Source: Raphanus sativus
Taxonomy: Eukaryota > Streptophyta > Magnoliopsida > Brassicales > Brassicaceae
DNA length: 64,000 nt
Assembly: GCF_000801105.2 (NCBI RefSeq)
Contig: NC_079515.1
Coordinates: forward strand, 35,797,407-35,861,406
Direction of reading: 5' to 3'
Below the pieces are notes generated by a model. That model saw nothing but the letters and a program-made list of their open reading frames with translations, searched no databases and was not told where the DNA came from. This document shows, piece by piece, positions 20,587 through 31,818 of this stretch (the first letter of the stretch is position 1; each line of letters opens with the position of its first letter). The position numbers and the translations under genes were made by a program.

Positions 20587-22605
20587 ATGGCAGAACTAAG
20601 ATCAGGCGTTCTATTCAAGCTTCTAGAGGAAATGGGGGTCGGGAAAGCACGAAGAGACGTTGATCACAGACCAGTTTTGCTTCAGATAAGAAGCATAATC
20701 CCTGTGTTAGCAGCTGGAGGTTTATGGCCTAACAAAGGCTTCTTCTTGAGAATCTCAGACTCAACGCATTCAATGTACGCCTCCTTGCCGAGAGAAGAAA
20801 ACGATCTTGTCCTCTACGACAAGTTACAGATAGGTCAACTGATATTCGTGGAGAAGCTCGAGTTTGCTTATCCAGTTCCTATGATCAAAGGCATTAGACC
20901 AACACCAGGTCGGAGGGCTTGCACCGGTGAACCTATTGATCTAATCCCTAAAGAGCGTATAGAGAAGTTTTGTGCCAGTTTATCTGATACAGAGGAAAGC
21001 TATAATAATAACCAACAAGTTAAGAGGCCAAGAAGAACGAGATGGAGCAATTCAAGCGTCTCTGAGATGAATGTTACAGATTTTGGAATGTTGAAAAATC
21101 TTTCGAGTGTGATGGAGGAGGAGGAGAAGGATGATACAGATTCAATGGTCTCGAGTTGCTCTTCTTATTTGTCTTCAGCTGCTAGGAGAAGAATTTGGAT
21201 GGGTTTGGGTGATGCTGGAAAGAGAAGAGAGTCATTAGATCCATCTAGGGTTAAGAATCATGTTCATGACATGAAATTACATGTTTCAAGAACTCGAAGT
21301 TACCCTGCTGTAAGTCTTATAGAAATGATTTTTTACTCAAGAAGTCATTGTCTGATACTTTCTATATTTTCTTAGGCGTCTCCTTCTCCTTCTGTGAGGA
21401 GCTGTGGAGTGATAGAGGAGAAGTCAAGTAGTAGAACAAGAAGAAGAGATAGTGTTGTTTCACCATCTCCAAAATGGGCTAAAAGCTTAAGCTATGGAAG
21501 TGGAAGTAGTAAGAGTAAGAACCTTCTTCTTCCACCTAGAAGCAATACCCTTGAATCCTCGGATTCGATATCAAGGAAAAGAAGCTGGACAGAGACTGAG
21601 ATTCTCTGGAACTCACTTCCTCCCAAAGTTGTTAACCTAGGAAAGGTATTACAGATAGCTTTTTGATCAAGAAACCAGTTTGAATGAAAACTTAAACTAT
21701 ATAATAATAATGACATGGCAGGAGATTCTGAGACAGAGAGATAAGGCTATTCGCGCTGCGTCTCAAGCGTTGTTAGAGGCTTCAGCTGCTGAAAGATTGC
21801 TCAAATGTCTAAGGTAAGTGCTTACGAGTAAATGTAACTTCTTCCTCAAGTAATGTTTTCTCACTGGAATTATATGTTTAGGTCATACTCGGAGCTTTCG
21901 GACAAGAGGAATCAACACCATCATAACCAACAGCCACCGATAGGAGAGCTCTTGAGTTTCCAAGAGGAGTTAAGCAAGAGCAAGCTAATCATTCAATCAT
22001 TATCAACTGAGGAAACAGAGCACTGCAACTCAAGAACAGGAGAGGAGAGACGCGAAAAGGCGACTCAGTGGATCAAATCAGCTTTAGCTACGGATCTCAA
22101 ACCGGTTTCTTTACCCGCAAGTAAGCCTACGCAGAGTCCCGCGAGGAAGAGTTTTACCCTAATCGCTCAAGAAGTCAATAACCGTGAAGACAACACAAGG
22201 GACAGAGACTCAGGGTATGTAGAGAGAAAGGAGAGGTTAAGCAGAGCAGCAAGCGAACTCAGAAACTTGGTTAAGGAAGAAGGAAGAAGGTGGTACTTGA
22301 GCCGTGTCGAGAAGTATTTAGATGAGATCAGTAACGTAACAAAGTGGAGAGAGATGAGTAGTCAGCAAGTAGGAGAAACGATGTATCAGATAAAACGAGT
22401 GAGTGACTGGTTAGACGCTATGGTTAAAGGAGAAGAGGAGGAACAAGAAGAGGAAGTGGTGATGATGATGACAGAGTCAGAAAGAGAGGCTTGCGGTAGA
22501 GTGAGGAACAAGATTTATAGGATTCTTTTGAGACATGTTGAGAAAACTTCTTTGTTAAGTCATCAACGTAATACCAGTCTCATGTCTCATCAACAATACT
22601 ACTGA
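20587..22605 (+). CDS. DUF936 family protein
   Basis: Four exons: 20587-21309, 21376-21645, 21722-21813, 21882-22605, with GT-AG borders, giving 602 residues. The ATG chosen gives [19 protein letters not shown], the standard family N terminus. The frame is open further upstream, but that part differs from the second copy by a single-base indel and is not needed. The N-terminal domain (about residues 5-125) includes [32 protein letters not shown] and [20 protein letters not shown] Ser/Arg-rich middle follows, then a helical C-terminal domain ([36 protein letters not shown]). It is a plant-specific family with an unclear biochemical role. Probable At3g19610 orthologue. An almost identical copy lies at 59146. 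Confidence 0.9.
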
Positions 22606-23001
22606 AAAAGGGAAAAAAAAAACAAATTTGTTTTTAGGTTTTCATTTTTTTTTTGGTCGTGACCGTAGGAATACTAGGAATTTGTTTAGTAAATTGTTAC
22701 TTAGTTTCTCTAATGCAATTTTCAGGTTTAGTGTCGTATAGTAGTAACCAATTCGCGTATCTTGGACGCGTTAAGACAACGGCCTAATTGGTCAATATGC
22801 AAATTTATAATTTCCTTTTTTCTCTATATATTCCTTTTTTTTATAGTCTCTCTGGCTCTTTCTCTATATATACATACATACGATACACCAGATAGATCTC
22901 AATCTGATCCTCCTGTCTTTTTCGCCGTCTTTTTTCTTTCGACTTGAGTTTTGGTGCATTCGCCATCAAATCCTCTGATATTTTTTTTTTCTATAGAAAC
23001 C

Positions 23002-23853
23002 ATGTCTATACTCGAAAAGGTGATCAGCGCCTCCTTCTCACCCCATTCTAACACATGTCTTCACTCTGGCTCTCTTCATGGAATCTGCTTGGCTTGCAAC
23101 TCGATGGTCGACGAACACTACCTCTACCGCAGACCGTTCGATTTTCTTTCCCATGGTTTACAGCTAACCCATGACGCCGTAGCGTTAACCAAACTCCTCA
23201 CAACTCTATCATCTTCCCTCGGCGAGCAGAAGCTTCACTTGGTCCTCGACTTGGACCACACGCTACTCCACGCCACGAAAGCTTCACGTCTCAGCGAAGC
23301 AGAGAAGTATCTAACCGGAGAAGAAGCATGTAGGGACGATCTGTGGATGTTGAAATCCAGTGGATATTTGGTAAAGCTACGGCCTTTCCTTGGAGATTTC
23401 TTGAGAGAAGCCAACAAGATGTTCACCATGCACGTTTACACGATGGGTACTCGGGATTACGCTGAAGACATCTTGGAGGTGATTGATCCGAGTCGATTCT
23501 ATTTCGGTAACAGAGTAATAACGAGAAACGAGAGTCCTTGTACGAAGACCCTTGATTTCGTTTTGGCGGATGAGCGGGGAGCGATGATTGTGGATGATAC
23601 ACGTGATGTGTGGCCTGATCACAAGCGTAACTTAATTGTAATTAGCAGATACAATTATTTCAGAACGAAGAGCAGCCAAGACTCAAAGCCATACTCTGAG
23701 GAGAAGACAGACGAAAGTGAAAACAACAGTGGGTTGGTTGATGTTTTTAGATTACTAAAGGAAGTTCACGGTAGATTTTTTAGAGTTAGAGAAGGGCTGG
23801 AGTCAAGGGACGTGAGGTTGCTGCTACAAGAGATAGAAGCCAATCGCGTCTGA
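23002..23853 (+). CDS. FCP1-like CTD phosphatase (HAD superfamily), first tandem copy
   Basis: Intronless, 283 residues, starting [11 protein letters not shown]. An N-terminal Cys/His segment ([16 protein letters not shown]) resembles the one preceding the FCP1 domain in plant CPL4-type proteins. The catalytic motif [11 protein letters not shown] (D-x-D-x-T, nucleophile Asp) is intact at about residues 78-88. Then come [22 protein letters not shown] and the acidic motif [17 protein letters not shown]. This is the full FCP homology fold, so dephosphorylation of a Ser/Thr phosphoprotein such as the RNA polymerase II CTD is likely, though the substrate is unproven. No BRCT domain follows, unlike true FCP1. 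Position fits the At3g19595/At3g19600 pair. Confidence 0.88.
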   Translation: MSILEKVISASFSPHSNTCLHSGSLHGICLACNSMVDEHYLYRRPFDFLSHGLQLTHDAVALTKLLTTLSSSLGEQKLHLVLDLDHTLLHATKASRLSEAEKYLTGEEACRDDLWMLKSSGYLVKLRPFLGDFLREANKMFTMHVYTMGTRDYAEDILEVIDPSRFYFGNRVITRNESPCTKTLDFVLADERGAMIVDDTRDVWPDHKRNLIVISRYNYFRTKSSQDSKPYSEEKTDESENNSGLVDVFRLLKEVHGRFFRVREGLESRDVRLLLQEIEANRV

Positions 23854-25069
23854 CAAGTAATCTTTTAGTTTGTAGAAATTTTATTTTATAATATAAGCAT
23901 TGTAAGGCTTTTTGATATCGTTCATGTGTAAGAATAAAGAAGTATCAAATATCTTTGTAAAGTTATTTTAAGTAGAAATCTTTAAAGCGTATTCCTTAAT
24001 ATATTTCTTTTGCATTAATCTATTACTCTAATATATAAATATATCCTCAAAACCAAACAAAACTACAGAGCATTGTATTTAATTGGTATTATGATATAAC
24101 ATAAAACAAAAAGGGGAAATAAAAAAAAGACTCAAAGCTCAAACATACGTTCAATCAACCCAATGTTTGGGATACTCTTAGCAACAAAAACCAACTTTGT
24201 GTCGAGGATGCTTCTGTTTTACTACGCTGCAGAATTTGAATAGTGCTTTGGCTTTAGGTTTCACTGATTGTATTTGTATGGACGTTTCTTACAAAGATTT
24301 TTTCCGTTTCGTACCTGAAAATTCTCACACACCGACCCACTTAAAGCGAATTATAACCCAAAACAAAATACAAAAGATACTGTATATGCATGATATTCTT
24401 TTTCAAAGTGGTTTAGTTATGATACTCTTGGGTTCGCATTACAACTTACAAGATTACTATCCTCAAGTCAAGTGTTCAGTTAAGCATCTATTTGTTTGCG
24501 GTAGTAATAGTTTCCATCTGTAAGACCAAAGAACAGTGTCTGGAAGGTTCATACAGATGGAATCAGTGGACTAGGATTAGCAGAAAGCCCATGTAAATAG
24601 AGTTCGTAATAAAGCAGAAAGCCATGTAAATTTTAAAATAGTTGAAAGCCGGGCCCATATTAATTGGACTCATGCTGCCTTAAGTACAGAGGGTTATAAT
24701 GGTCAATAGCGAAGTTTGCACGTGCAAAAGACGGCACAGTTAAAAGAGAGGTCATGAGAAAAAGGAAACACAGTCAACGGATTGGTCTAGAAAGGAAAAC
24801 ACAGACAACGGATTGGGTCTAAGGGCATAATGGTCTACTATTATAACGACTTTCCTTTTCTCCAACACTTTCCAAAAAAAGTCTCTCGCTCTCTCTATAA
24901 AAACAACGATACCAAAGACTGAGAGATTCACTTGTTCTTGTAAAACCATTAGCAATAAACTCGATTCTCCTCTCCAGCTTTGCGATCGAACTAGGGTTTT
25001 CTTTTTGTTGATATTCGACTTGAGTTTTGTATATTTGAAGGTTTATTACAAGCGAACAGAGAAGAAACC
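23854..25069. other. Spacer between the two HAD genes
   Basis: Holds the 3' flank of the first HAD gene and the promoter of the second. An open frame near 24197-24523 lacks an ATG start and any recognised domain. A 37-base motif (aaaggaaa-acacag-caacggattg) is repeated twice at about 24759-24822. A TATA-like box, TATAAAAA, lies at 24896-24903, about 170 bases before the second gene. Confidence 0.5.
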
Positions 25070-26008
25070 ATGTCTGTTGTTGAGAATCATTCTCTTGAAC
25101 CGAGAGCCAAAAGACAGAAGATCGAACCCGTGAGAAACACGTCTTCGTACTCATTGTCTTCTCGTAGATGTCGTCACTGGTTTGTCCGTTACGGAATCTG
25201 CACCACATGCAACTCAACGATTGACAAAGCTCAAAGCAGAGCATTCGATTATCTTTCCCATGGTTTGCGGCTTAGCCATGAGGCTGTAGCGGTGACGAAA
25301 CACCTTACCACACTAGTCTCTTGTTCCAACGAGAAAAAACTCCACTTAGTTCTTGACTTGGATCACACGCTTCTCCACACCACTCCTATTCCACGTCTCA
25401 CCGAATCAGAGAAGTATCTAATCCAAAAAGCGGGTTCAAATACAAGAGACGACGATCTACGCAAGTGGAAAGCTCCAGGTGATCCCACGGTATTCTTGAC
25501 AAAACTAAGGCCTTGTCTTCGCGAGTTCTTGAAAGAAGCAAACAAGATGTTCACAATGTATGCTTACACAATGGGTAATCGCGATTACGCTAAATTCATC
25601 TTGGACTTGATTGATCCGAAGCACATCTATTTCGGTGAAAGAGTGATAACAAGAGACGAGAGTCCTTACATGAAGACGCTTGAACTGGTTTTGGCTCATG
25701 AGCGAGGAGTGGTGATTGTGGATGATACACGTGATGTATGGCCTGATCACAAGCGTAATTTGATTGAAATTAGCAGATACAAGTATTTCAGAATGGGCAA
25801 CCGTCAATACTCAAAGCCATACTCTGAGGAGAAGACAGACGAAAGTGAAAGCAACGGTGGATTGGTTGATGTTTTGAAGTTACTCAAAGAAGTTCACTGT
25901 GAGTTTTTCAGAGTCGCCAATGAAAAAGAGTTGGAATCAAAAGACATTAGGTTGCTGCTACAAGAGATAGAATTCAATCGTGTCCACAAAGAATGTTTTA
26001 TTCGGTAG
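25070..26008 (+). CDS. FCP1-like CTD phosphatase (HAD superfamily), second tandem copy
   Basis: Intronless, 312 residues. The N terminus contains a basic stretch ([11 protein letters not shown]) that looks like a nuclear localisation signal and is absent from the first copy. Then come the Cys/His segment ([17 protein letters not shown]), the catalytic [33 protein letters not shown] and [17 protein letters not shown]. Catalytic residues are intact. The pair arose by tandem duplication; the region after the acidic motif is almost the same in both ([13 protein letters not shown]). A nuclear phosphatase acting on the polymerase CTD is plausible but unproven. The beginning of a near-identical copy is at 63628. 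Confidence 0.88.
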   Translation: MSVVENHSLEPRAKRQKIEPVRNTSSYSLSSRRCRHWFVRYGICTTCNSTIDKAQSRAFDYLSHGLRLSHEAVAVTKHLTTLVSCSNEKKLHLVLDLDHTLLHTTPIPRLTESEKYLIQKAGSNTRDDDLRKWKAPGDPTVFLTKLRPCLREFLKEANKMFTMYAYTMGNRDYAKFILDLIDPKHIYFGERVITRDESPYMKTLELVLAHERGVVIVDDTRDVWPDHKRNLIEISRYKYFRMGNRQYSKPYSEEKTDESESNGGLVDVLKLLKEVHCEFFRVANEKELESKDIRLLLQEIEFNRVHKECFIR

Positions 26009-26419
26009 AAACTTTGTATAAGCCATTGCAAGTCTGTTAAAGTGTAGAAACTTCAGTTCAGTGTTGTCAGTTTGTTATCTCATTCATATGTAGGAATAAA
26101 TGTATCTTTCATACTATTGAATGTCTGTTACGAATTTTTTATAGATAAATATTTTTTTTGTTTTGTTTTGTGTTTATGGTTTGTTTAGCCTTTGCATTTG
26201 TGTTTATTGTTGGATGGATGGGTTAGCATTGATAATCCCATATCATTATATTTGGACAATCCAAAACGAAATATATGTTCTTAACAATTTTTCACTAAAA
26301 CATCGAGTACATTACCAATAATGTTCTTAGCAATGATAGAATCTTAAGTTTTTATTTGAAACAGAAATGAGGATTCAAAATGCAGCATGAAACATAAATA
26401 AAAAAGCCACAAAATCACA

Positions 26420-26875
26420 TCAAAGCTTAGACGAGTGCATGGCTGCTCGGACCTTCTTAGCTTCCTGCTCGTCTAGATTCATCTGTTTGGACTCCATTAA
26501 AACAATAATTGCCTCATTAACCTTTTTCTTGAGAGCTTCTGGTGATTCTAAGCACCGAAAGATTTCGGCTCGGGGTAGTTCAAGAATCATTCCTGTGATT
26601 TTTGGTGCAAACAAAGGCTCGAGTAATTCCACCAAAGGGTAGAGCGATTCGCCAATCATCTACAAAAAAAAGATTAAAGTAAGAGAAAAAGATAAGTAAA
26701 CTTTTTTTCAAAATTAACCATCATATAAATAGAAAATCAATTTTACAGTTCGTTGTTCACTGGGAGTTCGGTTTTCAAGTTCTTCGGTCATAGCAGCTGC
26801 ATGAAATCTCTTGAATGAAGCAGCAGCACGGGCTAAGGTATCATCAATATTGTGAACAGAAACAGGAGGAGACAT
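26420..26875 (-). CDS. MPC: PABC-domain-only protein, MPC-like (copy 1)
   Basis: Two exons on the minus strand, 26747-26875 and 26420-26659, joined by a GT-AG intron, giving 122 residues. The second exon carries the MLLE/PABC domain of poly(A)-binding proteins: IGESLYPLVELLEPLFAPKITGMILELP and CLESPEALKKKVNEAI, with the peptide-binding Gly and Leu positions. The first exon ends TPSEQRT, the usual lead-in to a PABC domain. RRM domains are absent, so it cannot bind poly(A). By family it may compete for PAM2-motif partners. In Arabidopsis such a protein, MPC (At3g19350), is maternally expressed in endosperm. This copy sits tail to tail with a HAD gene rather than next to the CCCH gene, so it is probably a transposed duplicate. 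Confidence 0.82.
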
Positions 26876-27936
26876 GACTTAAGCAGTGGAGATGGTAGAA
26901 TATTGAGAAGACTGAAATGTGATTTAGGATTACCGACCAAGGACTTAGTCTGATATATAGTAAAAAAGCTTGCCAATTTGAGTAAGTAAAAACAAATTTT
27001 TCATAATTGGAATTGAATATATATTTTGGACCGCGTAGACACCACGCGCTAAATAAAAAAGGCGAATAACATTTTCTACCACATATGTTTTGTTGAATAT
27101 GACTTAGTTTGTAAAATATAATTTATTAAATAGTTAATAAATATTTTATTTTTGGTAGATAATTATATTCAAGACTTTAAAATATCTAACGATATCTCTA
27201 AAACATTTACTCAAGTTTTATTATATTAAACTATAAACTTTTTTATTCTTCAAGTTTGTGTGTGACATTGTATAAAACAACAAACTTTCGAGATATAACA
27301 TTCAAGAAAAATTAAACCAGATATAACTTTTTGTGAGAAAAGGAGGAAAAAAAATCATACCACATTTGATTGCAATGGAGACATTTGATTGCAATGGAGA
27401 CAATAATAGTATAGAAACACAAATATTTGTGTGTTAGAGCTAGTCACTACAAGTAAAATAGTTTTTTCCTAGTGTTTTTTTTTTTTATATTTGAATCGAA
27501 TTGGGGATCAGACTAGGTTAAAGTAAATCTAAATCGAACCGAATATTGGACTAAGTTAAACTGTAAACCGAGAACGTATCTGGGTTGGGTGGATAAGAAC
27601 TGAGTATGTTTGTATTTTACTATAACAAAAAAATTGTTAATTGTTTTTGGCTTTTAAATCATAAAAACTATTTAAATAAAACTTTATATTTTTATTTTAT
27701 TCAATTTTTGAATTTCATAATTTACAATGATAAATATTAAATATTCAAATAGTGGCTTTATATTTAAAGTTAAGATATTAATTTTATATTTAAAGCTAAG
27801 ATATTAATTTTATATTAAATTTACATTTGGTTTTTAAAAAAAAACCTTAGTTATTTTTATAAATTAAATAATCAAAATAAATATAGTTACGTTTGTAAAA
27901 TTTACGAAAGATAACTAACAACGCATTTAGATATAA
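26876..27936. other. Intergenic upstream of MPC copy 1
   Basis: AT-rich, no gene. An 18-base motif (acatttgattgcaatggag) is duplicated in tandem at about 27362-27400. Nothing else could be identified. Confidence 0.5.
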
Positions 27937-27980
27937 CTAGGGGTATTGCCCCCGCGCAAGCGCGGGGCCGGATACGTTGT
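27937..27980 (-). mobile_element. Helitron 3' terminus (other end not found)
   Basis: On the minus strand the sequence reads a strong hairpin (ccccgcgcttgcgcgggg) followed by caataccCCTAG and then a host T, the form of a Helitron 3' end. The element would extend to the right. No convincing 5' TC end was located before the cyclophilin relic. Confidence 0.5.
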
Positions 27981-28716
27981 TGATGTCTTATGTAGTTTTC
28001 TGTACGGGATTTTGACGTTTACTTTTTGTTTTTGAACGTTTGTTTTTCCGTGTTGTCAATAATGGTGAATTGGTGATGATTGGAACAGTGGAAGACACAC
28101 AACTTGATTAGATTGATATTAGATTAATCGGTGATTTCTGTGTTGATATTTTCATATCTTATTTTCGCAAAGATTTAATCGACCATCAGCGTTTTTAACG
28201 CTCTCATGTTCAAATTTAATAATCTAGAAATTTATAAAATCATATAGTTACAAATTAATTTTTAATGGTTTTTACTGGACTTTATTAAAAAAAAGTTGTG
28301 GTTGGAAAAATCTGGAATAGATTGATAAAAAAAATAGAATTTCGTATAGTTTATGGCCCACTAAAATAGAATTTCACTTTCTGATGTTAAAAGTAACTAA
28401 ACACTGAAATATATATCTAATACAAAAAAAGTAGCAACATGTGTGTTACAAAAAAAAAAAAAAAAAGTAGCAACATGTTGCTTTATAACATGTTTCCTGT
28501 CAGTGCTAACACAAATGCAAATAACATGTCTTTACTTTTGGCTAATTCAAACTCTTAAACCCCAAAGAGCAAAAAAAAACCCTTGTCTTGTTGTCGTAGC
28601 TGGGGTAGCTTCTGTTAGACTATTCAGATTTATCTTCTTATTCTTAGTCGCATACTCTGTTTTTTTTGTTTTCTCTTGTGCAAAAACATGTTCTTCTCAA
28701 CCGGAGACAATTTGAA

Positions 28717-29491
28717 TGGACTTAATGACATCACCAAATTTAAGATCAGCCTAAAAATTTTCATTTTGAGTAACATAGCCGAAGATAGCGTAACGACCGT
28801 CCAAGATGTTGGAATTGCTTGACGTCAGCTCACTCTCTTCAGCAGCAGCCAAAGCACTTGGCTCGATCCTGGTCATTCTCAAACTCATGTTTTGCTTTAC
28901 ATATAATTAGAATATATATATTCAAATGTGAAGGAAGAGAAAGAACTCTCACTTCTCTAGCCACTGCCATTGTCCCAAATGGAAGCATAACATGAGCCTT
29001 GTACAAACCCAATACCTGTCCAACCAAATTAACAAATGTTAATTTATTATTATTATGATGAATAATACTTTGTCAAGGCTGTGAGCTGTAAAATGGTGTT
29101 TTTTCCCTGGCACCATAATCTCAAGAGGAACCGTCCTTACTTTTTCTGTGGTAGGATCTATAAATCCTTCCGCAGGACCCTCTTGGTTCCCCGTTTGAAC
29201 CACAAACCCATCAACTGGAAAAAACCATCATCCATGGTTATATATATAGGGGAAAGTTTGATGTCTTACATATTTGGATACCCATGCATCGTAGAAATGA
29301 CGCTTCACCAAGTCCACAAAGTTCCTGGCGGTAACAGGGGCGTTATAGCCGTCGAGGATAATGAGGAAAATACAATCCTCAAGGTTTGGGTTTTCCTTGA
29401 TCTTGAACTTCACGTACACAGTGGCTCTTCCCTTGAGAAAATGCATGTTTATATACTCTTCAGGGACCTCATAAGGGAAACAATCGACCAT
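28717..29491 (-). pseudogene. Thylakoid-lumen cyclophilin (CYP37/CYP38-type) relic
   Basis: Minus-strand pieces correspond in order to the C-terminal half of a CYP38/CYP37-type peptidyl-prolyl isomerase: [40 protein letters not shown], an intron, [35 protein letters not shown], another intron, VLGLYKAHVMLPFGTMAVARE, then FEND. After FEND the frame shifts. [22 protein letters not shown] then ends in a stop codon before DLKFGDVIK. The N-terminal half and transit peptide are missing. Because introns are kept, this is a DNA-level duplicate, not a processed copy. Its source locus is not part of the surrounding gene order. Confidence 0.82.
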
Positions 29492-30607
29492 GTCCTATTC
29501 TATTCTGCAGAGCGCCACAGGACAGGAAGATCTCACCTGCATACATTCTTACAATAGTCTTCAAAGCAGATAAACTAACTGACTTTAATCATGCTTACTC
29601 ACACCTAATCCATACTTCTAGTTTTTAGTCAAATCTTGCAAGCAATTCAAACATTGTTCTAACAACTCTTCTCAGACCACTCTCTGATCATCTCCTAGTT
29701 TGACTTAGTTGAATTATTAACTAACCTCTTAAGATGACTAACGATTCTTTAGAGATTTAATGCAAGGTTGCCTCCGCCATATCATTCCTCAATTCCAGAC
29801 TAAGTTTTTATAAACTCTTAATCTCTTCCTTTGATTGCAGCTTGGAATTTCCTCAAAATTTGGAAACAATTATTGCTCTTTTACTCTGACTCTCTTCCAC
29901 ATATTACTCCTCTTATGCAAAAATCCTAGATAAATCAGATACTCTCTGATCCAATACATCCACAGTACACTCTGTGAAAAAAAAGCAAGGGAAAAAGTAA
30001 AGCAACAGCAAAAGAGTTTTCATATTATATAGCAAATCAAGAACAACAAAAACATGAAACCTTGATTGAGTTGTTGTCTGATTAACGTTTCGAGAGTTTG
30101 GTGTTTGGTGAGGTCAGGAGAGACCAAGGTCTTGTCAAGTCTCTCTCTGTACTCACAGATCTCTCGTTTCTTCTCCATACTCACATTTCAATATTGAATC
30201 CCTTTGGAAAAAAAATCCTCAAATCAAATATTAAAAAACATAACCAAAAAAAAAAGTTACTGGAATTGGATATTCGATCCCAAATTAATCAATCAAAAGG
30301 CAAGAACTTTGATAAGAAGATCAAAGATCGTCCAGATCACAAAGCTAGAAGAGGAGAACCTTAAGCGTACGGCAAAACACAACTTGAACTCCTGATATGC
30401 TTTACCTACGAGATGGAAAAAAAAACGTGGAGGTGTTTTCCTTTAGATACTTTCTATCATTTTCTGGGGAAAACACAACAAAAACAAAACTTTTGTTACA
30501 AATGTCATAGGGGAGGTCGAAAGTTGAGAGGAAGAAGACGGCGAAGAGAAAGAGATGTTGGACGAACCGCTTAACCGGTATATTTTCGTTGGAAAATAAA
30601 TCTATAA
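29492..30607. other. Intergenic, no gene recognised
   Basis: AT-rich spacer. It may include decayed 5' introns and exons of the cyclophilin relic on the minus strand, but none could be matched. Short open frames at 30098-30395 look non-coding. Confidence 0.4.
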
Positions 30608-31818
30608 CTAGATCATGATCCGCTCGACCGAGCGGGAGTAAATTTTTTTTTATCTTTGTTTTTACTAAATTTTATACATGATCGCAATATGTATTAATAT
30701 AAAATTTTGATAAATAACAATGTGTACTAATGTGTTTAAATAAGCAATGTGTTTAATTACTAAATTTGATTTTTAAATTTTATGATAACGTAAAGTAATT
30801 TTTTCTATATTATTTTAAATATATAGTGCTATATATTTTGTATTTTCAATATTTATCATATAAAACTTACATTGGGATATTATTTATATGAAAATATGTA
30901 TAACACAATATATTTATATATTATATAAACATATGTACACCCACACGGGTTTTATTTTTAAAAAGTATTCTATATTATTTAGTTTTATGTAGTATCGAGT
31001 TTGTATATTCAATTTTGTGTTTAAAGAACAATATCAAAACTGTCTTTCGTATGTAAAAATAACATTTTGCAATCACGAGTTGTGTCTTTTATTGTAACAT
31101 AAAATTTTATATAAAACTTATGTTTTTCTGTACATTACGAAATTTAATTTTTTTAAAATAATTATTACGTAATTTCAAAATAAATTTGATCTCTGAGGTT
31201 TAATATATTTTGTGTAATGGTTCAAAGCATTTTTGATATATATTATATTTCAGTTTGGTTTGTTTTTAGTATTACTGTATAAATATAATACTATACAATA
31301 TTACTATATTCTATACAATATATGAAGCTATGTGTTATTTGTTTTAGAAAGTAGATTAGGCCCAACATAGTTATAAGAATAGTCATATCTTTATGTATGT
31401 GTCTATGACTTATCTACCTAATGTTATTCGTACTAATAAAATTAATATGGCCAATGAAAGTATACTGATCAATTTAAAATGAATTGTATAGGGTAATTAT
31501 AGAACGATTAATATTTTTAGTATTCTTAGTATATATCTTATTTAAATCGACATGTAATAAATGTAAAAATCATATATGGAATATGGACAAAAAGAAGAAC
31601 TGTATTTAGGAAATACATCAATGCAAAGTTAGAGTATGGTACGTATTATATATAAAGAATGAGGCATTTAATTTAAATATATGAGGTCCATCTTTAAAAA
31701 TCCATCTAGAAGAAATTGTAATGTTCCTATTTTAATAAGATAGATATAATGAGGTGGGGCCCACATGAAGCTGACGTGGCAGCAAAGGAGAGTCCCAACT
31801 CCCTCATTATATTATAGA
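30608..31818 (-). mobile_element. Complete non-autonomous Helitron
   Basis: On the minus strand the element starts TCTATAATATAATGAGGG at 31818 and ends with a hairpin (cccgctcggtcgagcgg) followed by atcatgatCTAG at 30608. The flanking host bases are A at the 5' side and T at the 3' side. These are the three hallmarks of plant Helitrons, and the 5' end resembles Arabidopsis ATREP-type elements. It is 1,211 bp long, AT-rich and has no Rep/helicase coding region. Confidence 0.82.

Noticed and set aside
24197..24523. 108-codon open frame between the HAD genes
   Set aside because: It lacks an ATG start, has no recognised domain and is present in both copies of the block only because the block is repeated.
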